Shown here one piece after another: positions 1-4,913 of a DNA stretch of 5,728 nucleotides. A model generated the notes under the pieces. It did no database searches. It was not told where the DNA came from and saw nothing but the letters and a program-made list of their open reading frames with translations. This stretch comes from CAWDMN01 sp963803155 (GTDB lineage Bacteria; Acidobacteriota; Terriglobia; Versatilivoradales; Versatilivoraceae): NCBI GenBank assembly GCA_963803155.1, contig CAWDMN010000111.1, positions 1 to 5,728 on the forward strand, read 5' to 3'. Each line of letters begins with the position of its first letter. Within the stretch, counting starts at the first letter, position 1. Made by a program: the position numbers and the translations under genes.

Positions 1-190
1 CCCCATGCACACGCGTTCCTGTACGGGATCGTTTTCGTTGAATCCAACTCAAAACCCTCATGAAGCAGGGCCTCGGTGGATCAACTTTTCGAGCCGGATA
101 CATCCTGCTCCTTCCGTGATGGGAAGCGGGGACACATCACAGAATTTCTAATATGATCTTCACAAAATTCCAGCGTCCATATTGTGATTC

Positions 191-200
191 GGAGAGGAGG
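191..200 (+). promoter_or_regulatory. Ribosome binding site for the GNAT gene
   Basis: The purine-rich run GGAGAGGAGG is a strong Shine-Dalgarno match. It sits 1 base before a GTG at 202 and 4 bases before a TTG at 205, while the more distal GGAG is 7 and 10 bases away from them. It lies inside the longer reading frame that could start at GTG 184, which has no such signal. It therefore argues for initiation at 202 or 205. Confidence 0.6.
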
Positions 201-204
201 CGTG

Positions 205-678
205 TTGAATATTGATATCAGCCCAGCCACTTTGGTGGATCTGGAAACAATCCTTGCATTACAGAAACTAGCCTATCAGCAGGAGGCCCGGATTTATCAG
301 GATTGGTCCATTCCGCCACTGACACAGACATTGCCCGGGATCCAAGCGGAGTTTGGTTCTCACAGCTTCCTGAAAGCAGCGCATAACGGAAAGATTGTAG
401 GATCGGTCCGCGCCAATTTGGAGGGCGGAACTTGTTTAATCGGCCGGCTCATCGTGCATCCCGACTTTCAGCGCCAGGGGATTGGAGCGCGGCTGTTGCT
501 TGCGATTGAAGAAAAGTTTTTGAACGCGGATCGGTATGAATTGTTTACCGGCGCTCGAAGCGAAGACAACATTAGGTTCTATACAAAGCTGGGATACCGG
601 ATCTTCCGCACTAAGTCCGTTTCTCCAAATCTTGAATTGGTTTTCCTGGAAAAACTGAAGACGATTCCGAAAAGCTAA
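205..678 (+). CDS. GNAT family N-acetyltransferase
   Basis: This is a single-domain acetyl-CoA-dependent N-acetyltransferase of about 157 residues, a normal GNAT length; the substrate cannot be read from sequence. Numbering from TTG 205, residues 21-43 (LQKLAYQQEARIYQ to SIPPLTQT) form a conserved N-terminal block typical of one uncharacterised GNAT subfamily. Motif A is at about 81-98, RLIVHPDFQRQGIGARLL, where QRQGIG is the pyrophosphate-binding Q/RxxGxG/A loop. Residues 116-132 (GARSEDNIRFYTKLGYR) are the motif B region, with the Asn and Tyr typical of acetyl-CoA contacts. I chose TTG 205 because the strong ribosome site at 191-200 precedes it; GTG 202 (158 aa) or GTG 184 (164 aa) remain possible. 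The gene stands alone: the next plus-strand gene is far away and the haem genes run toward it. No promoter is clear. It was probably acquired or is regulated independently of the haem genes, but nothing shows this directly. Confidence 0.9.
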   Translation: MNIDISPATLVDLETILALQKLAYQQEARIYQDWSIPPLTQTLPGIQAEFGSHSFLKAAHNGKIVGSVRANLEGGTCLIGRLIVHPDFQRQGIGARLLLAIEEKFLNADRYELFTGARSEDNIRFYTKLGYRIFRTKSVSPNLELVFLEKLKTIPKS

Positions 679-940
679 TTGGGCAATTTGCAGGCCATGG
701 GGCGAGTCACGATCCTTTGCGCGACTCTCCTGTCCGCACTGTATGCCACGTTGGCCGGGCGATCAGGCAAGGGAGCACCCGCTCCACATCGCGGGAGAAC
801 ATCGCGCATTGGGAATGGTCTTTTTCGCAGGAAATCGTGCGGACCACTTCGGCCCGTTGTGTTAAAGGTTTCAAGGCTGAGTGTTGCAACCTGGCCCCCA
901 ATAAAATTGCCATGGGCAGGGAAAGATCGGGGAACTGATT

Positions 941-975
941 TTCAGCCCTGTTCATTCAGCCGCTCCAGGGCTGAA
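941..975. repeat. Perfect 10-bp inverted repeat (hairpin)
   Basis: TTCAGCCCTG at 941-950 is the exact reverse complement of CAGGGCTGAA at 966-975, separated by a 15-base loop. It could fold in RNA from either strand. There is no T-run after it, so it is not a standard intrinsic terminator. Its look is that of dispersed palindromic repeats seen in Acidobacteria and Planctomycetes genomes; this comparison is from memory. It lies about 260 bp after the GNAT stop and 38 bp before the larger composite element. Confidence 0.6.
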
Positions 976-1055
976 CTCATCCCGCATCTTGTTATTTGGA
1001 AGGAAAAAATGTAACCAGTCAGGGGGGGGGAACCCGAAGGGTTCACAGCGATTAG

Positions 1056-1098
1056 CCGGTGGTTGAGCGTGCGACGTGGTCACGCGCTCAACCACCGG
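1056..1098. repeat. 14-bp perfect stem hairpin inside the composite element
   Basis: CCGGTGGTTGAGCG (1056-1069) is the exact reverse complement of CGCTCAACCACCGG (1085-1098), with a 15-base loop at 1070-1084. The loop itself could add two pairs (TG with CA) past a 2-base bulge. This is among the most stable hairpins in the window and would form on either transcribed strand. It sits just inside the left end of the 1013-1268 element. No T-run follows. Confidence 0.7.
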
Positions 1099-1189
1099 TC
1101 AAAAGAGCGAACCAATCCGATCCTGAGAGGGTCGCAGCCCCTTTGCAAGCTGTGATCCCTACCGGGGTCGTTCCTATTATCGCCTCTAT

Positions 1190-1222
1190 CCGGGGGTGGC
1201 GGCCTAATGGCCTTACCCCCGG
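1190..1222. repeat. Nested hairpin inside the composite element
   Basis: CCGGGGGT (1190-1197) pairs exactly with ACCCCCGG (1215-1222). Within the loop GGCC-TAAT-GGCC (1201-1212) forms a second, smaller palindrome. Read on the minus strand, it occupies the same place relative to the right end (after ATTAGCCGG) that the 1056-1098 hairpin occupies relative to the left end. The element therefore looks like two facing half-units with related but different hairpins. Confidence 0.65.
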
Positions 1223-1292
1223 CTAATGGCTGTGAACCCTTCGGATTCAGTTCCCCTCCTAAACGGATATGAAAAAATCACGGCACTAGCGG

Positions 1293-1318
1293 TATCATGC
1301 CCTGCCAACGGCATAATA
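1293..1318. terminator. Weak hairpin downstream of hemY
   Basis: TATCATGCC (1293-1301) and GGCATAATA (1310-1318) pair over 9 positions with one mismatch around an 8-base loop. It lies about 30 bp past the hemY stop, where the minus-strand haem transcript should end. No U-run follows in that direction, so an intrinsic terminator is only a guess; it may be a chance palindrome. Confidence 0.25.
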
Positions 1319-1347
1319 TTCTTCACCAAATTAGGCGCTTGGAAATG

Positions 1348-2811
1348 CTATTGAGATCTGTTCAGATATTCCATGATGCGTTCGGCGCAGTCTTCGCCGC
1401 GGTGGACACAATCCGGCACTCCGATCCCAGTGAAGCCATTCCCGGCCAACTGCAATCCCGGCAATTGCGCGGCTAACGATTCCATTTCGGACAACAATTC
1501 CAAATGCCCCACTCGATACTGAGCCATGGAAAGAGGATGCCGCTCGATGCGGCTGAAAAGTGGTTCAGTTTGAATACCCAGAAGCTCCTTCAAGTTCTTT
1601 TTGACTGCTTTCAGCATATCCTCATCGGCATAATCATAAACATGAGGCTGCAATGCCCCCCCCATAAAGGCACGCAGGAGCGCATAGTTCTCCGGAGCTC
1701 TCCCTTCAAATTTTACCTGGCAAAAAGTGCAGGCCAGGATATCCCGCTTCTCAATGACAGGGACCACAAAGCCGAATCCATTCAAGGTGTGGGGGATGTC
1801 CTGCCGCCGGTAAGCCAGGTTGAGGGTGGCCGTGGAAGCATATTTCACCTGCCGCAGCCGATCTGCCAACCGGGGTTGAAGCGGTTCCACCAAATCGGCG
1901 GATTGGTTCGCCTGTAGAGCCAGACACACTGCTTCGGCGTGAAAGGACTCTCCTCTTTCATTTTCCAGAACCCATCCACCTCCCGGTTGCCGGAGTTTCA
2001 GGCCGGCGATTCTGCATCCCAACCGGATCGAATCGGGAGGGAGTTGCGCCTCCAAAGCTTGAATCAGCTGACTCATTCCCTTGCGGAAGGAGACAAACAG
2101 ACCATAGCGGGGACCACTGGCTTTTTCCCGCAAATGAGCCTGCAGCTTTTTGCGCCTTTTAATCATGGCGATAATCAGGCTGCGATATTCCAGTTCCCAA
2201 TCCAAGAACCGCGGCATGGTGGCCCGAAGGCTCAGCTCTTCGGGGTCCGCGGTGTAAATCCCCCCAACCATCGGTTGAGCCATCCTCTCCAAAGCCTCCC
2301 GGCCAAAGCGGCGCCGGACGAAATTAGCCAAGCTTTCATCATGCGAGGGTGAATGGTTGCGCCGGCGCGGCAGTATCAGATCAAGCGCCATGCGGAATTT
2401 ACCCGGCCAGCTGAAGATTGGGGTGGTCACAAACGGGCCCAGCCGGCTGGGGGCAAGCAGATAAAAGCCTTCCGGCACGGGTATCAGCCGATTCCTCTTG
2501 ACGATAATGGAGCGCCGGAAAGAGGGATTGGTCCCCATCAGTTCCTCACCCAATCCAAGGCGGCGCGCCAGCGCCAGAGCCCAGGGCTTGTCTGAAATGA
2601 AGGAATCCGGGCCGCCCTCCAATAAGAAGCCTTCAGAAAAATCGGTGGAAATCACTCCACCCAGCCGGGACTCTGCTTCGAACAAGGTGATTTCGATGGG
2701 CAGAGCACGCTTGTTGCTTTCTTCCAAAAAGTGGAATGCGGCCGCCAACCCGGAGATCCCGCCCCCAATCACGGCGATTCTTTTTTTATATTGAGCGGAA
2801 AACTGATTCAT
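1348..2811 (-). CDS. hemY: Protoporphyrinogen/coproporphyrinogen oxidase (HemY type)
   Basis: This is a FAD-dependent, oxygen-using porphyrinogen oxidase that aromatises protoporphyrinogen IX (or coproporphyrinogen III in the coproporphyrin route) late in haem synthesis. It is usually membrane-associated, but no membrane segment is evident here. The 487-residue protein has the usual family length. The dinucleotide-binding motif is at residues 12-23 (IAVIGGGISGLA), followed by an acidic FAD-ribose contact region (LFEAESRLGGVI, about 43-54) and GPDSFI. The C-terminal FAD block GLQLAGNGFTGIGVPDCVHRG is at about 452-472. The start ATG at 2811 lies inside the end of hemH in an ATGA overlap, with AAGGGGA about 9 bases upstream as ribosome site, so translation is probably coupled. 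It is the last gene of the hemE-hemH-hemY row. No hemQ is visible in the window, so the protoporphyrin and coproporphyrin routes cannot be told apart. The symbol hemG is also used for this enzyme. Confidence 0.95.
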   Translation of the reverse strand: MNQFSAQYKKRIAVIGGGISGLAAAFHFLEESNKRALPIEITLFEAESRLGGVISTDFSEGFLLEGGPDSFISDKPWALALARRLGLGEELMGTNPSFRRSIIVKRNRLIPVPEGFYLLAPSRLGPFVTTPIFSWPGKFRMALDLILPRRRNHSPSHDESLANFVRRRFGREALERMAQPMVGGIYTADPEELSLRATMPRFLDWELEYRSLIIAMIKRRKKLQAHLREKASGPRYGLFVSFRKGMSQLIQALEAQLPPDSIRLGCRIAGLKLRQPGGGWVLENERGESFHAEAVCLALQANQSADLVEPLQPRLADRLRQVKYASTATLNLAYRRQDIPHTLNGFGFVVPVIEKRDILACTFCQVKFEGRAPENYALLRAFMGGALQPHVYDYADEDMLKAVKKNLKELLGIQTEPLFSRIERHPLSMAQYRVGHLELLSEMESLAAQLPGLQLAGNGFTGIGVPDCVHRGEDCAERIMEYLNRSQ

Positions 2812-3749
2812 GTGGATTCCGTCCCCTTCTCCCCTTGCTTCACCAAATCCGCGAGCATCCGGATGAAACTGGGATGATCATGCACGGTGCAGACCCGGTA
2901 AAATCCCATGTCATGTTGTTTGGCTAGGTGCGCGGCAGCCAGATCGAGATCATATAAAACCTCCACATGATCACAAACAAAACTGATGGGGACCACCACG
3001 ATATCTTTGACCCCTTCCGCCGCCAGCTTTGGGATTACTTCGATAATGTCCGGCTCCAGCCAGGGATCGCGCGGATTGCCGCTGCGGCTTTGATAAACCA
3101 GTTCCCAGGCCGGACAACCTACTTCTTCCGCAACCGCCGCACAACTTTCCATCAGTTGATCCACGTAAGGATGCCGCAATCGAACCGGGATACTATGCGC
3201 CACAAAAATCAATTTGGCTGAAGCGCGGCGTTCGTAAGGAATCTTGCTCATCTTGCATTTCAGCCTATCGGCCTGAGCCTCCACAAAGAGCCCGTGTTTA
3301 TTCCATCCGGCGGAGTAGTCAATCTCGGGGCACTGGCTCCCCGTGCGCTTTTCCAACTTATGGCGGGCCTCATCCAAAGCAACCTGATACCGTCCCCAGC
3401 TGGCTTCGCCCTGCTGAGGAGCCAGGATTATTCCCAACGCCCGGCGTATCCCATCCGTCTGCATCTGGGCGAGCGCATCGCCCAGGAATGGGCGCCAGTT
3501 GCGCATTCCCAGGTAGACCGGCATTCCCCGGCCCTCCCGGCGCAGGAGGCGCCGCAATCCCTCGGCTTGACGCAAAGCAAATTCGTTGTAAGGAGAACGC
3601 CCCCCAATTTCAAAATAATGCTGGACCACCTCCTCGTAGCGATCCGGGGGAATTGGGCGCCCACGCAAGACATTGTCGAGAAACGGCCGGATGTCCTCCG
3701 GTTTGTCCGGCCCGCCGAATCCGATGAGCATTACAGCCTGGTATTTCAT
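2808..3749 (-). CDS. hemH: Ferrochelatase
   Basis: HemH inserts ferrous iron into protoporphyrin IX (or coproporphyrin III) to give haem or coprohaem, in the cytoplasm or loosely on the inner membrane. At 313 residues it has the compact bacterial length. Recognisable signatures are the N-terminal VMLIGFGGPDKPEDIRPFLDN (about 6-26, written LxxxGGP in the family), GGRSPYNE at 49-56, and AHSIP at 184-188 containing the catalytic His (His185, equivalent to His183 of Bacillus subtilis). VYQSRSGNPRDPWLEPD follows at 218-234, and PISFVCDHVEVLYDLD at 254-269 contains the conserved acidic metal ligand Glu263. The start is ATG 3749; its upstream purines (GAAAG) make only a weak ribosome site. It overlaps hemY by 4 bases and is separated from hemE by a 222-bp repeat-filled gap, unusually long for an operon. 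It appears intact. Confidence 0.95.
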   Translation of the reverse strand: MKYQAVMLIGFGGPDKPEDIRPFLDNVLRGRPIPPDRYEEVVQHYFEIGGRSPYNEFALRQAEGLRRLLRREGRGMPVYLGMRNWRPFLGDALAQMQTDGIRRALGIILAPQQGEASWGRYQVALDEARHKLEKRTGSQCPEIDYSAGWNKHGLFVEAQADRLKCKMSKIPYERRASAKLIFVAHSIPVRLRHPYVDQLMESCAAVAEEVGCPAWELVYQSRSGNPRDPWLEPDIIEVIPKLAAEGVKDIVVVPISFVCDHVEVLYDLDLAAAHLAKQHDMGFYRVCTVHDHPSFIRMLADLVKQGEKGTEST

Positions 3750-3784
3750 GGGGTTTCTTTCGCTAAATCAAAGTTATGCTTTGC

Positions 3785-3805
3785 CAGCTGTCAGCATTCA
3801 GCTGT
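3785..3805. repeat. Three-unit heptamer repeat
   Basis: Three consecutive 7-base units read CAGCTGT, CAGCATT, CAGCTGT. They end exactly where the palindromic element at 3806 begins. The pattern resembles short tandemly repeated heptamers known from cyanobacteria and other bacteria. It lies in the hemE-hemH gap, 36 bp upstream of the hemH start. With only three units, chance cannot be excluded. Confidence 0.45.
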
Positions 3806-3856
3806 AACCGTTCAGGGAGGAACCCGAAGGGTTCAGTTTCCCTCCCCTGAATGGTT
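3806..3856. repeat. Short palindromic element related to the 1013-1268 ends
   Basis: The outer arms are AACC-N-TTCAGGG (3806-3817) and CCCTGAA-N-GGTT (3845-3856), exact complements apart from the spacer base. Inside them is GAACCC-gaa-GGGTTC (3820-3834), the same core found at 1030-1044. The arms and core match both ends of the 1013-1268 element, so this looks like a minimal copy made of the two ends without internal modules. On the minus-strand haem transcript it would form a nested hairpin between hemE and hemH and could affect readthrough or mRNA stability; that role is inference. Confidence 0.6.
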
Positions 3857-3954
3857 ATGTTCGGCTTTCCGTTGAGCAGGATGCGTCAACGCACAGCGCA
3901 TCTTGCCATGGGTGCAGCATTCCAGGCGCCTCACGCTTGGTGATCGAACAAGCC

Positions 3955-3996
3955 AATTCAGAATCTAAAATTCAAAATTCAGAATTCTCAATTCCT
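3955..3996. repeat. Six-unit AT-rich heptamer repeat overlapping the hemE end
   Basis: Six successive 7-base units run without gaps: AATTCAG, AATCTAA, AATTCAA, AATTCAG, AATTCTC, AATTCCT. The tract is strongly AT-rich compared with the GC-rich flanks. It encodes, on the minus strand, the last residues of HemE (GIENSEF) and its TGA stop at 3972-3974. The repeat therefore probably grew or inserted into the 3' end of hemE and replaced the original terminus. Confidence 0.7.
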
Positions 3997-4583
3997 TCAT
4001 GCACGGCCTCAACCAGAGCTAGGACATTTTCGACGGGCGTTTCCGGCAGAATACCGTGCCCCAAATTGAAGATATAGCCTGGCCGGTTTTCAGATTTCCG
4101 CAATAGAGATTTGACTTGCGAGCGAATCGTTGCCTTGTCGGAATAAAGCACCACGGGGTCAAGGTTTCCCATGATCCCAACATCATACCCCACCCTCCGC
4201 CAAGCCTCCGCCAAATCCACTCTCCAATCCACCCCAATCACATCTCCTCCGGCTTCGCGGAGCAGTTCCAAATAACCGGTGGTACCTGTCGAAAAATTGA
4301 TGACCGGAGCACCTGGAGTAATGTTTTCAATGACGAATCTAGTGTGAGGCAGCACAAATTCCCTGTAATCTTCCGGACTCAAACACCCCACCCAACTGTC
4401 GAATAGCTGGACAGCCTGGGCGCCAGCGGCAATCTGTCCATTCAAATACTTCACCAGACCCCGGCTGATGAGTCCCAGCATCGCATGCCAGGCCACGGGA
4501 TCCCCGTGCATCAAAGATTTCGTGTGACGGTAATGCCTGGAAGCCCCACCTTCGGTAATATAAGAGGCCAGGGTAAATGGGGC
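3972..4583 (-). CDS. hemE: Uroporphyrinogen decarboxylase, 5'-truncated fragment
   Basis: HemE decarboxylates the four acetate side chains of uroporphyrinogen III to give coproporphyrinogen III. Only the C-terminal ~204 residues are here, against about 345-355 in full-length enzymes. Homology begins at GAPFTLASYITEGG (family block around residue 146 in E. coli) and continues through QIAAGAQAVQLFDSWVG, LSPEDYREFVLPH, DVIGVDWRVDLAEAWRRVG, GIMGNLDP and FNLGHGILPETPVENVLALVEAVHE. Retained are the Tyr of TLASY and the His of NLGHG. Missing is the N-terminal part with the RQAGRYMPEY block and the catalytic Asp of the FSDIL block, so the fragment should be inactive. Upstream of about 4583 the frame stays open to a TTG at 4727, but those 47 codons are the antisense of another gene tail and are not HemE. 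The last residues come from the heptamer repeat. It leads the hemE-hemH-hemY row. Confidence 0.85.
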   Translation of the reverse strand, partial: APFTLASYITEGGASRHYRHTKSLMHGDPVAWHAMLGLISRGLVKYLNGQIAAGAQAVQLFDSWVGCLSPEDYREFVLPHTRFVIENITPGAPVINFSTGTTGYLELLREAGGDVIGVDWRVDLAEAWRRVGYDVGIMGNLDPVVLYSDKATIRSQVKSLLRKSENRPGYIFNLGHGILPETPVENVLALVEAVHEGIENSEF

Positions 4584-4752
4584 GCCCGTCGCCGCTCCGC
4601 TCACTTTTGCGCACGCGGTCGGTGCACAGGTCTCCGGCACCGGCATCACGCTCACCGCTGCATTGACCCGAGAGCACGCCAGCGAGGCGCAGGTCGCCGG
4701 CAGCGCTGCCACGCCGGGCGCGCCCAACCACTATTCCAGGAAACGTCCTTGA
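4582..4752 (+). pseudogene. 3' end fragment of a secreted-protein-like gene
   Basis: A plus-strand frame from the hemE break to the TGA at 4750-4752 encodes a low-complexity, Ala/Thr/Gly-rich tail with an internal repeat: APLTFAHAVGAQVSGTG followed by AALTREHASEAQVAGSA. It then ends TPGAPNHYSRKRP. This pattern (LTxAHAxGAQV units, then PTPGAPNxYSRK) resembles the C-terminal tails of large extracellular glycosidase-like proteins that I recall from Acidobacteria and Actinobacteria. The parent enzyme cannot be named. No start exists: upstream there is an in-frame TAA at 4561 inside antisense hemE. It is therefore a 5'-truncated remnant fused back-to-back with hemE. The change from hemE to this tail falls in GGCGCCC at about 4581-4587. 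Confidence 0.45.
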
Positions 4753-4813
4753 CGGTGCCTGTGGAGCTCAATTGGACAACATGAAACGCGCGATCTCGAT
4801 AGAAGCATGGGAA

Positions 4814-4834
4814 GCCGGGCGGCACATGCCCGGC
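4814..4834. repeat. 7-bp GC-rich hairpin
   Basis: GCCGGGC (4814-4820) and GCCCGGC (4828-4834) are exact complements around a 7-base loop. It lies about 60 bp after the plus-strand stop at 4752. It has no clean T-run, so it is only a candidate contributor to transcription termination. Confidence 0.45.
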
Positions 4835-4852
4835 AACAATTTGAAAGAATGC

Positions 4853-4890
4853 AATCGGCGGCATAACGGTCAACCGGAATGCCGCCGATT
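4853..4890. repeat. 38-bp near-perfect palindrome
   Basis: AATCGGCGGCAT (4853-4864) is the exact reverse complement of ATGCCGCCGATT (4879-4890). Between them CGG-TCAA-CCG (4867-4876) forms an inner stem with a tetraloop, so the whole unit folds into one hairpin with a single 2x2 internal loop. CATTTTC follows on the plus strand, which makes a rho-independent terminator for the gene tail ending at 4752 possible, though the T-tract is poor. It lies about 20 bp from the place where the kinase homology stops. Confidence 0.65.
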
Positions 4891-4913
4891 CATTTTCGAC
4901 GCGCTGCCGGTAC

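Larger units (their letters stand above)
1013..1268. repeat. Composite MITE-like element with inverted ends
   Basis: The left end reads AACC-N2-TCAGG, then a G run, then GAACCCGAAGGGTTCACAGC (1030-1049). The right end, read on the minus strand from 1268, gives ATCC-GTTTAGGAGGGGAA, then TCCGAAGGGTTCACAGCCAT, so the two ends are imperfect inverted copies of each other over roughly 50 bases. After both, the shared sequence continues as ATTAGCCGG. Inside lie two further hairpins (1056-1098 and 1190-1222) and a non-repeated core. No reading frame for a transposase is present, so if mobile it would be non-autonomous. A short relative made of the ends only lies at 3806-3856 between hemE and hemH. 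No target-site duplication is obvious. Its size (256 bp) fits a MITE, but a static structured repeat is equally possible. Confidence 0.55.
679..1347. other. Gene-free, repeat-rich intergenic region
   Basis: This 669-bp stretch lies between two convergent genes (GNAT + and hemY -). Bases 679-940 contain short overlapping open frames on both strands, but none has a recognisable domain or a convincing ribosome site, so I call no gene there. The remainder is dominated by inverted repeats, listed separately: a hairpin at 941-975, a composite element at 1013-1268 and an imperfect hairpin at 1293-1318. Dense palindromes between convergent genes are typical of REP/MITE-like accumulation. Confidence 0.6.

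Noticed and set aside
2..103. Minus-strand frame from ATG 103 to the window edge, preceded by AAGGAG
   Set aside because: Only about 34 codons are visible, with no recognisable motif and a spacing of just 4 bases from the ribosome site; a chance frame is likely, though a gene starting here and leaving the window cannot be excluded.
679..1014. Plus-strand frame of 111 codons after the GNAT gene and overlapping frames on both strands
   Set aside because: It begins at the TTG directly after the GNAT stop, has no ribosome site, runs into repeat DNA and shows no domain; the competing minus frame at 707-955 is no better.
1504..2595. Plus-strand open frames across hemY
   Set aside because: They lie antisense to a well-supported, full-length gene and have no domain similarity.
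3785..3996. Possible CRISPR array from closely spaced repeats
   Set aside because: The units are 7 bp, contiguous and without spacers; no cas gene is present.
4584..4727. N-terminal extension of the hemE frame up to a TTG at 4727
   Set aside because: Its 47 codons are Ala/Cys/Val-rich, bear no similarity to HemE, and are antisense to the better-explained plus-strand tail; the TTG has no ribosome site.
4753..4913. Minus-strand frame containing MPPIAFFQIVAGHVPPGFPCFYRDR
   Set aside because: It looks protein-like by eye but has no recognised family, is crossed by two hairpins and sits between a gene end and a truncated kinase; it is more likely intergenic.
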